64,000 nt of DNA from Papaver somniferum (taxonomy: Eukaryota; Streptophyta; Magnoliopsida; Ranunculales; Papaveraceae), in the NCBI RefSeq assembly GCF_003573695.1, contig NC_039359.1:87028566-87092565 (forward strand), given 5' to 3'. The translations under genes and the position numbers were made by a program. The notes below the pieces were generated by a model. That model was not told the DNA's origin and searched no databases. It saw only the letters and a list, made by a program, of their open reading frames with translations. Every line of letters begins with the position of its first letter. Positions within the stretch are counted from its first letter, which is position 1. Positions 23,013 to 36,059 of this stretch are shown in pieces.

Positions 23013-25452
23013 TGAAAAAGCGGGGGTCTAACAACACCATCCATTATTTCGCTTGGCAATCTGTATGGACTAACTCTGAAATACTTTCTAGAAAATCAAC
23101 TAGACAGTCAGACTCAATCTAGGTAAAAGTATCTCAAGGAGTTAATATCTCTCTCTTGTTTTGATTTACCCGAGCTAATAGAAATCAGCGAGTCGTTAAT
23201 CAGACACAAGGAATAACTTGGATGGTACCAAAGACCAATATCCAAGGATCAATCAATGACAATCACCAATCAAATGTTGGATTACTCTAATTGATGATCT
23301 AACGCACAACCTGTATTATTTCAATTATAAAGATAAAACAATATAATGCGGAAACTGAAATAACGCAGACACCAGAAATTTTGTTAACGAGGAAACCAAA
23401 AATGCAGAAAAACCCCGGGACCTAGTCCAGATTGAACACACACTGTATTAAGCCGCTACAGACACTAGCCTACTCCAAGCTAACTTCGGACTGGACTGTA
23501 GTTGAACCCCAATCAGTCTCCCACTGATCCAAGGTACAGTTGTACTCCATACGCCTCTGATCCCAGCAGGGTACTGCGCACTTGATTCCCTTAACTGATC
23601 TCACCCTCAACTAAGAGTTGATACGACCCAAATCGCAGGCTTTAACAATAAAAAGATCTGTCTCACACAGACAAGTCTATCAAAGGATCAATCTGTCTCC
23701 CACAGAAAAACCCTGAAGTTTTTGTTCCGTCTTTTCATAATAATCAAGGTGAACAGGAACCAATTGATAATACGGTCTTATATTCCCAAAGAACAGCCTA
23801 GATAAATCAATCACCTCACAACAATCTTAATCGTATGGTAGTGAAACAAGATGTTGCGGAATCATAAAGAATGAGACGAAGATGTTTGTGAATACTTTTT
23901 ATATCTTGCCTATCGGAGATATTAATCTCAAGCCAATCAATCTGATTGTACTCGTACGATAGAAGATGCAAGATCAGATCACACAACTATGATAAAAGTA
24001 GTATCGGTATGGCTTCACAATCCCAATGAAGTCTTTAAGTCGTTAACCTGGTTTTAGAAGAAGAAAACAAAAGGTTAAAGGAGAAACGACTCTAGCACGC
24101 AAACTAGTATCACACTGAGGTGTGGGGATTAGTTTTGCAGAGTGCTAGATGTACCCTTATATAGTCTTTCAAATCAGGGTTTCGCCTTGGTCACAAAGCA
24201 AACAATATCCACCGTTAGATGAAAACCTGATTTAGATTCAAGTTAATATTTCTCAACCATAAGATCGAAAACTTAGCTTGTTATAGACAAATGAAATGTA
24301 CGCTTCTAGGTTTGTTAACCGTACCCAAACGTGTACATTGTTGGTTCAACAATAGTTAACCATAAGGTTAGCCATATGAGCATTTCATACCAACCATATT
24401 CTTCTTCACCGTAACTAGTTCAAGTGACTCAAATTAACTAGTTAGAGAGTTGTTCAATTGCATGGAAATCTTATGTACTACACAAGACACAATTGAAGCA
24501 AATATGATTTGATTCACTTGAATCGGTTCATGAACTTTATAGCCACGGTTTGCAATTTTCATTCCTTTGTCTTTATAAGTTTAAGTTCATAAATCATCTC
24601 CAGATATATAACCTTCTTAAGTTCGCACACTAGGTTTGCGGACTTAAGCAACCGTGCAGAGTTTACAAACTCCAGCAGAAAATCTCGGCAAAGATTTTCC
24701 GCCGGTTCGCGGACTGGGTTCGCGGACTGGTACTCACGTAACAAGTTTGTCAACTCCAGCAGAATTTCTCGGGATGAGAAGTTCGGCAGTTCGCGGACTT
24801 GTCAACAAGCCATTCTTCCGGTTTCTCTTGATCAACAAAGTTCGCAAACTTTGGTTCAAGGAATAAGACTTATGCACATATGTGGTTCCACGACAATACT
24901 TATGTCCATCATTGGTTATGTAATCTAAACTCTCATTCCAACCATTTAAACATTCTTAGAGGACGTTATATAGTTGCTTCACCATTTCTGGTCAAAGCAA
25001 TTTTCAAAGTGATTGAAACATATCATGACTTTCTTCACTAGGTAAAGATAAACATGGTCAAAGCGAAACGCTTACCAACACATATTTCGAGATATAGATA
25101 GGCGAGGTATACTCGGCTCGAAATACCAAATGTGTATAATCTAAGTCTATATATATAGCATACGACTTTTTGTCTCGAGAAGTAGGAGATAGAGTAGATA
25201 GACTTTTGAGTGACAGATAAGTTCAAGTCTTCACATACCTTTTTGTCGAGAAGTTCCACCGTTTACTTGAGTAGTTCTTCTTCTTGTATGATGAATCGCC
25301 ATGAAGTCCTTGAACTCAACTACACTTTCTATCCTAGTCCAAGACTTAGCTATAGTAGACTAGAAATCAAGACTTATAGTTTTGATCACTAACATTGACA
25401 AACATGCTTGAGATAGCAACGCATGCGAGTTCGACCGAGCAATGCTCTAACA
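23013..25452 (-). repeat. Upstream LTR of the first copia-type element (2440 bp)
   Basis: This is the complete LTR, TG...CA, lined up with 39126-41489 of the related element. It contains GTTCGCGGACT-type repeats around 24620-24800 and the block gaggaaacc...cagaaaaaccccgggacc (about 23390-23420) that also occurs in the LTR relic near 48.7 kb. Confidence 0.88.
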
Positions 25453-25457
25453 GTTTC

Positions 25458-26295
25458 ATCATTTTTATGCAGTGAATAACCTCACATTTGGAAGGTCAAG
25501 ATATTAGAATGTATAGGATTTTTGAAGTATTAGAGATCTGATTGTGTTATTGAATTCATAAGAACATAGAATATGATATTTATTGTTGAGTCCATACTGG
25601 CTTTTAATCTTTTTGGACTATTCTTAAAGGAAAAGAAGTCAACAAGGATCTGGACATTTTTAATGCCTACCCAACTATCCAGGACGAATGAACTCAGACG
25701 ACATAAATTTTTGATAACTAACATAGATCAATTTTTCGGTTTTGCACGATTACTAAAATAAGGAAAATTCAGAAGTGCGGTACCATTTCAAATGATCCAT
25801 AATATACCTTTGTTAGTTAAAAAAAACACAACAATTTGAGAAAGAAAGTATGAAAATTAATTATAATAAATCCGTGCCTTGAGGATACAACTCCAACATA
25901 TTTGTGAAGATGTGTAAGAGCCAAACATACTTATAAATAAATCATATATGGGTACATGAGAAAGGATTTGTAAACCGAAGATCAGAAATATCAATCGTTT
26001 TTTCTTCACTTTTGATATAAAGGGAAACCCGACAAATGTCGGAAAATGCATAGCAAATAAAAATTATACCGCGCCGTTATGGTACGGGTTAAGCCCTAGT
26101 ATACTCTTATACAAAAGTGTGTTGACCCAAAGTCCCACTCTTAAATCTTGAGAATCCCAGTAACATGAAAAGGCAACATATTTATTTTCTCCCGTGCGGG
26201 ACTAAAACTTTCATGCATAAATAATAAAAATGGTCTAAGTGACCCCTTAATCCTAAGATCTATTCCCACCAAGACCAAATGAAAAACATAATAAA
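25458..26295. other. Gap with no recognisable feature
   Basis: AT-rich flank between the first copia-type element and the duplicated segment. No supported gene or repeat was seen. Confidence 0.45.
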
Positions 26296-26299
26296 ACTT

Positions 26300-28345
26300 A
26301 TTTTCTCCAACATGTTACTCAATGTTACATTTTTGGATTTTATAATTCAGATCATAATATTCGAAACTTGTTCAATTCTTAGATATTGTGCTATTTATAG
26401 TTATGTAAATAATTGAATTCTTACAAAAAAAAGTTCGAATATTTTCAGCAAATATTTGCTAAATTTTTTTAGCAAAATTTTAGCTAAAAATTGGAATCCT
26501 AGTGTTGCTTCATGTATATATAGACATAACCATGGTATTGATATCCTTGCTAAAAATGGAGGATAAAATCTTGTCGTTGGAACCACCTTCCTTCCTACAA
26601 AAAAACCAAAAACATTTATCAACCTTTAAGTTCTTTTATGGCATAAGATAAAGTAGTCCAATTTTATACAATGATCATTATTGCCGACTCTCATGCATCC
26701 AAATGCATTTTGTATGTTCAATTGCTGACCTTTTCAACTCATAACAATTATTAGAGATGTAATTTATGTACTAAATAAATTGTAATAATGATGCAGAAGC
26801 ATGTATCTCAAAGACTAATGAAATGCATGAACTAAATAAGATGGAAAACTATGCTTATTATCCATGGGAAAATTGAAAATATGTTGGGAGTGCGTCACTC
26901 TAGATAAATCTTTTCTATTATATATTGGGTAATTTGTTTTTTCTCTTTCCTTTTTATTTCTATAAGTTAACCATATATTTATTGGATGTTGCATTTATAC
27001 AAATTGTAAAAGTCGTACAAGGTTAATGATTTTTTTCTAGTTCACTTCCACCATCATTTTTCAAATGTCGTTTTTGTCATACTCGCTTCTCTTTATAGTC
27101 TGGCTAACTTTTGGATATAATTTCATAGTTGTTTTGCATATTAGTTTGACTAATTTTGTTTTCTTCTATCATTAGATTCTCTACTCTTATTACCAAATCC
27201 AATCTTGAAATAATAATACCATTGGATTATATCTGGTTTCCTTATTTAGGTCGACAACTATGGGTCCATTTAATTAGAACAAATGTACATAGATTCGGTG
27301 GAAACTCCATCAATTTTCTGTTTTCTTGGATAATAAGGCTTTCATCTATTTTTCAATTTAAAGCAGAAGCCAATCCCAAAAATCAGAAACAAAAATAATT
27401 TGCTTCATAGAAAGTAGATTTTTTTTTCATCTCATTTGTGTTTCCAAAATAATTTATGCCTTTTTCAACTTCATTAAACCGAAAAGCGAATTCAGAAATG
27501 GTATCTAGAAGTCAATTAAGTAAAAACGGCTTTTGGACGCACTTTCAGAATTTGTTTTTCAAGTTTATAAGCAAATAACTCAGAAGTAAGGAAGCCGGAG
27601 AGGTTCGAACCTTAAACTCAAACCTATATCCCCATGTTGGACCCCTAAACCAATGTGCCACGTAACTTCCTTTGATACTAATGGAATTACACTAAATTTT
27701 TATAACTATTATTGTAGGGGTTTATAGATTAGATTCTTTCTATGTACCATTTCCCTTGTTAAATTATATTGGAACAATTCAAATTTTAGAAATTACTACT
27801 GCATCAAAGATCTAAATTTGGTAAATATACATCTCAATGTTGAAAGTTTCACATAATTGAATATTATTTATAGGCATATGATTCAAAAATCAACCACTAA
27901 TCCCCGATTCATGATTCAACGTACGAATTAATTCTTAAAAATGAAACGCGAGTCAGGACTCGATCCACGATTTAAAAATCTTGCCTAGAAGTAAGAGGGT
28001 AAATGAATTTGCTTTCTAAAAAGTAAACTTTTGCTTTTATAAGTCATTTTTGAAATGTGTTCCCAAACTAACTTCTGATTGTCCGACTTAATTAAATCTA
28101 AAAGTAACTTCTCAAAATGTTTCCAGAGATTTGAAACACTCTCGAAAACAAGTTGGATTTTAGAACCACTTCCACTAGAACTTAATTTTTCTAAACCAAC
28201 CCTATTCGAACTCCGATTTTTCCAACAAGGCTAAAATCCGAGGGCGCGGTATAAATTCATAACTAACTTTGAAAATCCTAATAATATTTTGACCAAAAAA
28301 CAAGAATCTTTAAGGTCAAGTTCCAAATACATGCCATTTGTAAGT
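26300..28345 (+). repeat. Segmental copy A of the region upstream of RPL37
   Basis: Several blocks line up with 43250-47045 (copy C) and 49400-50660 (copy D). These are: ggattttataattca...atcata near 26335 and 43265; ggaaccacctt near 26580 and 43455; the sequence agtcagaaa-aaaaataattt near 27385, 44255 and 49435; ccagagat at 28133, 46852 and 49809; and the leader-like end ggtataaattca...cctaat near 28249-28280. Copy A has no coding exon after the leader. It is diverged and looks like non-functional DNA. Confidence 0.75.
27595..27675 (-). other. Possible tRNA-derived SINE-like head
   Basis: On the minus strand TGGCACATTGGTTTAGG resembles an A-box, and GGTTCGAACCT about 45 bases later matches a pol III B-box. 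I do not see clear SINE ends or a tail. It may simply be a common repeat with a B-box-like palindrome. Confidence 0.3.
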
Positions 28346-28859
28346 TGTATTTTACTTGGTTTTTAGTTCCTAGAAAATTGATAGCGGTACCTACACCATC
28401 CATGCAAATATCAACCAATATCTAATATAAGTGCAACATCTAGTGCTTCAAATTAGGCGTCAGAGTTTCAAAGATTGACCTTCTTGTAAAAAAATCATTA
28501 GCCAATATTTTTTTCATCTCCAAAATACACTTTACTTCCCTATTTTCCTTACATGTTATTGTTCCGTTTGTCTTGTTTAACTTAAATCTTGCAATAGCTT
28601 CAATTCAAAAATCAAAACTCAGGAATGATATTCATTGTGAGTAAAATCTTTTAAAACTTTTATGCATCAAATTCTTGAGCCTCAATCGATTAAAATAAAA
28701 GTTAAATCTATCTTATTTATTCACATACAATAGTTATGCAACAGTTGTAAATTCAATCAGCAAGTCTTCATGCTCTTGACAGATGTTCAAGTTCAACAAA
28801 CACTGAAATGTGAAAATATACTTTTGGTGTAGTAGGGTTCTCGATGAGACAGATTGAAG

Positions 28860-29250
28860 ATGAAAATAAACCCCGAGCCCACAATCGAGAATCAAATTTT
28901 ACTTTGTGTTTACTTACTTTTGAGATTTTTTCGATACAAGTCTATTTTGAGATTTTGTTTGACCTTTCTGGTTAATATTGATCAATCTATCAAACTCCCC
29001 GAGCCCATAATCGAGAATTACAATTTTTTTGTGTTTGTATGACATATAAAAAATGGAACTTATCAAGTATTGCGGGACAAAAATAAAGGTAAAAGCAAAC
29101 ATATATTTGATAACATGGGGAGTATTAGTTAAGCATGAGAAACATATATGTAGTACCATAATTCATATCTTATATCTATACTAATTGTGTTTTTAAAGTC
29201 ATTTACTCCCTGAGCTTATAATCGAGAATCGCAGTTTTTCAGTCTTTCTT
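28860..29250. repeat. Irregular repeat with core ccccgagcccataatcgagaat
   Basis: The core appears at about 28871, 28996 and 29208 (the last as ccctgagcttataatcgaga). It is followed each time by T-rich DNA with gagattttt segments. Unit length is about 130-210 bases. No gene was found in 28345-29452. Confidence 0.7.
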
Positions 29251-29452
29251 TAAGAGATTTTTATCGGTTTCTTTTGCGAGATTTTTTATGAGGTTTTGAA
29301 TACATGTATGGGTTCAATACAACCTTGTTTTGATCAATCTATGAAACTATCATATTATGTTATATTTTTCTTTGTTATTTAAATATTTTTCAAAACCTGA
29401 TCGACATACCGATCCACCAACTCCAATTCTTCCAACCCTAAAAGGTTAAAAC

Positions 29453-31597
29453 TGAAAAAGAGAGGGTCTAACAACCACACCCAATATTTCTCTTAGCAAT
29501 CTGTATGGACAAACTCCAATATACTTTCTAGAGAATCAATTAGACAGTTAGACTCAATCAATAGAAAAGTATATCAAAGGGTTTATATCTCAATCTCTCG
29601 ATATGATCTATACTCAAGCAAATAGAAATCTGCGAGTCTTTATCAAAGAGAGATAACTTGGATGGTACCAAAGACCAATAACCAAGTGTCAATCAATTTA
29701 AATCAACAATCAAAAGGTCGGATATTCTAATTGATTGAACAACGCACAACCTGTATTATTTCAGTTATATAAACAAAAATAATGCGGAAAAGAAATAACA
29801 CAGACACCATAATTTTGTTAACGAGAAAACCACAAATGCAGAAAAACCCCGGGACCTAGTCCAGAATGGACACACACTATATTAAGCCGCTACATACACT
29901 AGTCTACTCCAAACTAACTTCGGTTTGGACTGTAGTTGAACCCCAACCAATGTCACATTGATCCAAGGTACAGTTATTCTCCTACATCTCTGATCCCAGC
30001 AGGATGCTACGTACTTGATTCCCTTAGCTGATCTCACCCACAACTAAGAGTTGCTACGACCCAAAGTCGAGGACTTTAATAAACAAATCTGTATCACACA
30101 GAAAAGTCTATGATAATAGATAAATCCGTCTCCCACGAATATACCTATGAGTTTTGTTCCGTCTTTTGATAAATCAAGGTGAACATGAACTAATTGATAA
30201 ACCGGTCTTATATTCCCGAAGAACAGCCTAGTATTATCAATCACCTCACAATAGTCTTAATCGACGTAGCGAAAAAAGATATTGTGGAATCACAAACGAT
30301 GAGACGAAGATGTTTGTGATTACTTTTTATCTTGCCTATCGGAGATAGAAATATCAAGCCAATTATTATAGTTGTACTTGTACGATAGAAACGTCAAGAT
30401 CAGATCACACAACTACAAGAAAAGTAGTATCGGTCTGGCTTCACAATCCCAATGAAGTCTTTAAGTCGTTAACCTGGTTTAGAAGAAGAAACCAAAGGTT
30501 AAAGGAGAATCGACTCTAGCTTAGCACAACTAGTATCACACAGAATGTGTGGGGATTAGGTTTCCCAGTTGCTCTCCCTTATATAGTCTTTCAAATCAGG
30601 GTTTGCAATCAATGTTAGCTTAGTAAAAAAGCATTCAATATTCACCGTTAGATGAAAACCTGATTAGATTCAAGCTAATATTTATCAACCCTTAGATTGA
30701 AAACATAGATTGTTATACACAAATAAAATGCACGTTCCTGGGCTTGTGTACCCGTACCCAAACTTGTACATTAGTTTGTTCAACAATAGTTAACCAAATG
30801 GTTATCCATATGATAACTTTCATATCAACCATGTTCTTTTTCACCATAACTAGTTCAAATGACTCAAATGAACTAGTTAGAGAGTTGTTCAATTGCAAGG
30901 AAATCTTATGTACTGCACAAGACATAATTGAAGAAAAAACGATGTGATTCACACGACTCGGTTCATGAACTCCATAGCCATGGTTTGCAATTGCATTCTT
31001 AGTTTATAAAGATAAGTTCACTAAACATCGTTTTTAGACATAACCTACTCAAGTTCGCGGACTGGGTTCACGGACTTAAGTTCTCGGATGGAGTTTACAA
31101 ACTCCAGCAGAATTTCTTGGGTTTGAAAACTTCGCCAGTTCGTGGACTGGGTTCGCGGACTGAGTTCGCGGACTTAGCTCACGCACTTTTCCAGTTCACT
31201 TGATCAACAAACTTCGCAAACTTCGGTTCAAGTAATAAGGACTTATACATATATGTGTTTCCACAACAATGCTCATATCCTCCAAATGGTTATATAGTCT
31301 AAACTCTCATTTCAATCATTGAAACATTCTCAGAGGACTTTATATAGTTATTATTCACAAACCTTTTCTCGTCAGAGCAATTTTCAAAGTGATTGAAACA
31401 TAACATGACTTTCGTCACTAGGTAAAGATGAACTTGGCTAAAGGGAAAGCTTTACCAACACATATTTCGAGAAATAGATAGGCGAGGTAAACTCGGCTCG
31501 AAATACCAAATGTGTATAATCTAAGTCTATATAGCAAAACGACTTTTGTCTCATGATAAGAGATAAATAGACTTTTGAGTGATAGATAAGTTCAAGT
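29453..31597 (-). repeat. Downstream LTR of the second copia-type element, start deleted
   Basis: It aligns with 39126-41268 of the other LTR and stops abruptly at ttcaagtctc (31597), where the full LTR continues for about 220 bp to its TG end. Internal family repeats follow directly, so a deletion removed the LTR start and the purine tract. Confidence 0.83.
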
Positions 31598-31731
31598 CTC
31601 AATTAAATTAATCATAAGAGAACCCATGATTTACTTAATTGTAAATGCTCAACACAAGAAAACTTATGGAGACTTAAAAACACTCAATTAGATTAATCAC
31701 AAGAAAACCCAGAATTAATCAAATCGAAATA

Positions 31732-33319
31732 TGATAAGCATGTATATGCTACATTTTATACCCATATTTATATTAGTTATGATACAATATTTTAGTTACT
31801 AATACTATTTTAGTGCTTTTGTAGAAAGTACAAGTGAATTCGATCATCCAGCGAATAAACAACAAAATGTGAGACTTAATGGTGTTTGCGACGAAAATGG
31901 AAAAATGTGGTTGGCCTGGTAATTCCATATATCAGCAACCACAATGATGAAATGTGGTTGGCCTGGTATTTCCATGTATCAGCAACCACAATGATCAATT
32001 ATGTTGGCCTGGTATTTCTATATATCAGCAACACTTATTATGCTGGCCTGGTATTTCCATGTATCAGCAGCCAGGTTGGCCTGGTATTTCCATGTATCAG
32101 CAGCCACAATTATGAAATGGGGTTGGCATGGTATTTCCATATATCAGCAACCACAATGATGAAATGAGGTTGGCCTGGTATTTCCATATATCAACAACCA
32201 CAATGAAAAAATGACAAAATGTAGCTGGCCTGGTATCTCCATATATATCAGTAGCATAAAATTGTTTCATAGGCGAGGCACAAACGCAACAAAGGAAGTG
32301 AAATCAAAATGGGGTTGGCACATGAAAATTGAAAATGAGAAGTATTTTATCTTTCTTACTTTATTACAAATATATTCCACCGGGAAAGATAATTTATTTG
32401 CCATGTGAAGAATTAATTGAGGAATATTTACACGTGAGATTATTTTGGAAATAAAATAATTCTTTCTTCATTTGGGAGATTTTGGAAATAAGGAGAGTTT
32501 ATTATTTCATTGGAAGAACGAGGTGGCAATACTATTTGTGGAAAGATACTGATGACGACATCAAATTGTGTGCAAGTATTTCATAGAATAATTTATTTTG
32601 ATACGTTGTTTAATGAAATAAAAGAAAGGGAAGGTGTATAAGAAGGATGTCGAATATTTGAGAGGAGAGGCGCGGCTGCAGAGCCGCAGAGGAGAAACAA
32701 GGGTTTTGTGATTTTGATTTCATTTTCTCCATGGTTTGCTAAATCGTTTGTTAGGGTCTAGATGGAAGCCAATTAATTGTTTAAACACTACGATGATATC
32801 TCTAATAATAATTCATTGACTAGTAATTTATCTTCATATAGCTTGGTGATTAATCGTTTATGTGGTTGTTTTGATTATCTATGCTTTTCAATTGATATTT
32901 CGTGCTTCGGTTAAATCCATTGACGTGATATGTTTTAGGATTGATAGGTAATGCTTTAGAATCACTACCCGTGAAGCGAAGGAGATTACAGCGGAGAAAC
33001 AATATTTTAGAATTTAACATACCATCTTCCGAGGCATGAGATTGAGTTCAATATTTGTCTTGATTAATACATAGAGATTAGTTGAGTTTATATGATTGAA
33101 TTGGTGGAAATCGAAAACCTTAATAACCCATAACTCATTTTGTTACGATTATTTATTATTTTATTTTGTTCCGGATATCTGAAAAATCCCTAAACATCAT
33201 CCTATTGATTAGTTAATTCTTGGTATTAGTTGGTAGAGTATTCACACTCCTCGTGGGAACGACTTGTACTTAGACGTTGTGCGCTTGCAGTATTTTATTG
33301 TAGGTTTCCGAGCCTATCA
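31732..33319 (+). repeat. Upstream LTR of the nested element
   Basis: It starts tgataagcatg and ends gcctatca. Compared with the second LTR it lacks a ~18-base piece, tgccattgtctactagt, near 33271. At 31905-32250 it holds a tandem array. Confidence 0.9.
31905..32250. repeat. Tandem array in the LTR, unit ~35-48 bp
   Basis: About nine units with the core ttggcctggtatttccatat and atcagcaaccacaatgatga repeat here. They recur at 34630-34965 in the other LTR. Unit length varies because the second half is sometimes missing. Confidence 0.9.
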
Positions 33320-33325
33320 AGTTTT

Positions 33326-33343
33326 TGGCGCCATTGCCGGGGA
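33326..33343 (+). other. Primer-binding site, tRNA-Asp type
   Basis: TGGCGCCATTGCCGGGGA matches the complement of the plant tRNA-Asp 3' end except at one base. It lies six bases after the LTR end. Confidence 0.82.
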
Positions 33344-33471
33344 GTGGTTGGATAATACTCTCTAATTGATATCAATTTCTGTATATAGCTTATTTTTATT
33401 TTCTGTACATAATTTATTTTTATTCTTCTTTTAGATTTCTTTTAGTTCTTTTTACGCATTTTATTTGATTT

Positions 33472-34155
33472 TTGTTTTTTAGGTATCTTAGTCCGAAGTG
33501 CTGTGGGCGAAAAGCAAGTATGTACTCGGCAAGATTTTGCAAGAGCCACTTGGAAGATCCATTAGAGGTATGCTTAGCTCAGTTTGGGTTTGGTTTTGAT
33601 GATGATAGTGTTATTTGTGAAGTCAATGCCTTGTTAGACTCCGCACCGTTGCTAGACACTAATAAATGGAACCCCAAATTAGAACCTCTTGTTTTGTCCG
33701 AGTCTCGACTAGTTCCATCAGTCGAGAAAGATCCGACCTTGACCCTTAAGCCATTAAGTTCTGAATTTTTTTGTATTGATGATATTAATAATGAAACCGT
33801 TTTAGATGATAATGGGTCTATGAGTCGTGATATTATTTCTCCACAAAGCTCTTGTTCCGCGGAAATTATTTCAGTTAATTTAGAACCTGATTTAGAGTGT
33901 GTTCCGCCAATAAAAACTGTCAAGCAATCTGAATTTGTTACGTATGAGAATGATTTACTTATCCCATCTATGCATTATTTGAATATCACTTACAGTTTTC
34001 GATTGAGAATGAATTTACATACCGTTTTGGAGGTTTATAGTGTTCAGAGGGACATATCTTCAGCTGAACGGATTAGTTGGGATGATCCTCAACTTTTTAG
34101 ACTATATATATATGATTGGATGTCTACTTTGGGGTACCAACCTCACCTTGTTTGA
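33472..34155 (+). pseudogene. ORF in the nested element, remnant of the gypsy pol linker
   Basis: The 227-residue ORF shares the block DPLEVCLAQFGFGFDDD, VICEVNALLDS, LLDTNKWNPKLEPL and VEKDPTLTLKPL with the ORF at 2578-3156. The protein as given begins in LTR-proximal leader (MFFRYLSPKCCGRK); the shared block begins MYSARFCKSH at about 33520. It lies in the sense direction between primer site and purine tract. The block corresponds to the stretch before reverse transcriptase in Athila/Tat-type pol. Its conservation in two elements with different LTRs suggests a common deleted ancestor, or a kept function. Confidence 0.6.
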
Positions 34156-34453
34156 GACTACATGCTATTGGAAAGTAGGGAAACAAATACATTTCGCTTC
34201 ATGGGAGTCAACCCATCAGATTTGTTCCCTCTACTCTATCTCTAATTTTTATTGTTTATTTTTGTATTTCCCATCTTAATTTATACGTTGGATGACTCAA
34301 TTAGATTGAGGACAATGTAATGTTTAAGTGTGGGGGAGTGGGTCATTATCCATATTTTTGCAAGTTTTCACTTTTCTTAGAATTAAAAAAAAAATCAATT
34401 GCATAATATCTCTGTTTTGCTCGAGGACTAGCAAAATATAATTGTGGGGGTGT

Positions 34454-36059
34454 TGATAAGCATGTATATGCTACATTTTATACCCATATTTATAATAGTT
34501 ATGATACAATATTTTAGTTACTAATACTATTTTAGTGATTTTGGAGAAAGTACAAGTGAATTCGATCATCCAGCGAATAAACAACAAAATGTGAGACTTA
34601 ATGGTGTTTGCGACGAAAATGGAAAAATGTGGTTGGCCTGGTAATTCCATATACCAGCAACCACAATGATGAAATGTGGTTGGCCTGGTATTTCTGTGTA
34701 TCAGCAACCACAATGATCAATTATGGTGGCCTGGTATTTCTATATATCAGTAGCACTTATTAAGCTGGCCTGGTATTTCCATGTATCAGCAGCCGGGTTG
34801 GCCTGGTATTTCCATGTATCAGCAGCCACAATTATGAAATGTGGTTGGCCTGGTATTTCCATATATCAGCAACCACAATGATGAAATGAGGTTGGCCTGG
34901 TATTTCCATATATCAGCAACCACAATGAAAAAAATGACAAAATGTAGCTGGACTGGTATCTCCATATATATCAACAGCATAAAATTGTTTCATAGGCGAT
35001 GCACAAACGCAACAAAGGAATTGAAATCAAAATGGGGTTGACACATGAAAACTGAAAATGAGAAGTATTTTATCTTTCTTACTTTATTACAAATATATTC
35101 CACCGGGAAAGATAATTTATTTTCCATGTGAAGAATTAATTGAGGAATATTTACACGTGAGATTATTTTGGAAATAAAATAATTCTTTCTTCATTTGGGA
35201 GATTTTGGAAATAAGGAGAGTTTATTATTTCATTGGAAGAACGAGGTGGCAATACTATTTGGGGAAAGATACTGATGACGACATCAAATTGTGTGCAAGT
35301 ATTCCATAGAATAATTTATTTTTATACTTTGTTTAATGAAATAAAAGAAAGGGAAGGTGTATAAGAAGGATGTCGAATATTTGAGAGGAGAGGCGCGGCT
35401 GCAGAGCTGCAGAGGAGAAACAAGGGTTTTGTGATTTTGATTTCATTTTATCCATGGTTTGTTAAATCGTTTGTTAGGGTCTAGATGGAAGCCAATTAAT
35501 TGTTTAAACACTACGATGATATCTCTAATAATAATTCATTGACTAGTAATTTCTCTTCATATAGCTTGGTGATTAATCGTTTATGTGGTTGTTTTGATTA
35601 TCTATGATTTTGAATTGATATTTCATGCTTCGGTTAAATCCATTGACGTGATATGCTTTAGGATTGATAGGTAATGCTTTAGAATCACTACCCATGAAGC
35701 GAAGGAGATTCAGCGGAGAAACAATATCTTAGAATTTAACATACCATCTTCCGAGGCATGAGATTGAGTTCAATATTTGTCTTGATTAATACATAGAGAT
35801 TAGTTGAGTTTATATGATTGAATTGGTGGAAATTGAAAACCTTAATAACCCATAACCCATTTTGTTACGATTATTTATTATTTCATTTTGTTCCGGATAT
35901 CTGAAAAGTCCCTAAACATCATCCTATTGATTAGTTAATTCTTGGTATTAGTTGGTAGAGTATTTCACACTCCTCGTGGGAACGACCTTTACTTGCCATT
36001 GTCTACTAGTTAGACGTTGTGCGCTTGCAGTATTTTATTGTAGGTTTCCGAGCATATCA
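34454..36059 (+). repeat. Downstream LTR of the nested element
   Basis: It is a near-identical copy of 31732-33319 with scattered substitutions, and it retains the segment tgccattgtctactagt missing from the other copy. The ORFs through its tandem array are artefacts. Confidence 0.9.

Larger units (their letters stand above)
18776..25452 (-). mobile_element. Ty1/Copia-type non-autonomous LTR retrotransposon, complete with target duplication
   Basis: The element is bounded by the 5-bp duplication gtttc at 18771-18775 and 25453-25457. In its sense direction (minus) it has an LTR of 2440 bp (25452-23013) that starts TGTTAGAGC and ends TTTTTCA. Next come the primer site TGGTATCAGAGC, a 3.8 kb inside (23012-19211), the purine tract AAAGAGGGAGAT and a second LTR of only 435 bp (19210-18776). 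The tRNA-iMet-type primer site is typical of Ty1/Copia. No protease, integrase or reverse transcriptase could be found inside. It carries two ORFs of its own, described separately. Confidence 0.9.
31732..36059 (+). mobile_element. Nested non-autonomous Ty3/Gypsy-type LTR retrotransposon
   Basis: It is bounded by the 5-bp duplication aaata at 31727-31731 and 36060-36064. LTRs are 31732-33319 (1588 bp) and 34454-36059 (1606 bp), TGATAAGC...CTATCA / CATATCA. The inside (33320-34453, 1.13 kb) has a tRNA-Asp-type primer site, one ORF and a purine tract GTGGGGGTG before the second LTR. No enzymatic domain is present. It lies inside the second copia-type element and in opposite orientation, so it inserted later. 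Confidence 0.93.

Noticed and set aside
31886..32167. ORF with repeated GLVFPCIS/ISATT segments
   Set aside because: It is read through the tandem array in the LTR; the other copy is broken differently.
31905..32250. Regularly spaced repeats as a CRISPR array
   Set aside because: Units are contiguous tandem repeats with no unique spacers of constant length, and the sequence is a plant genome.
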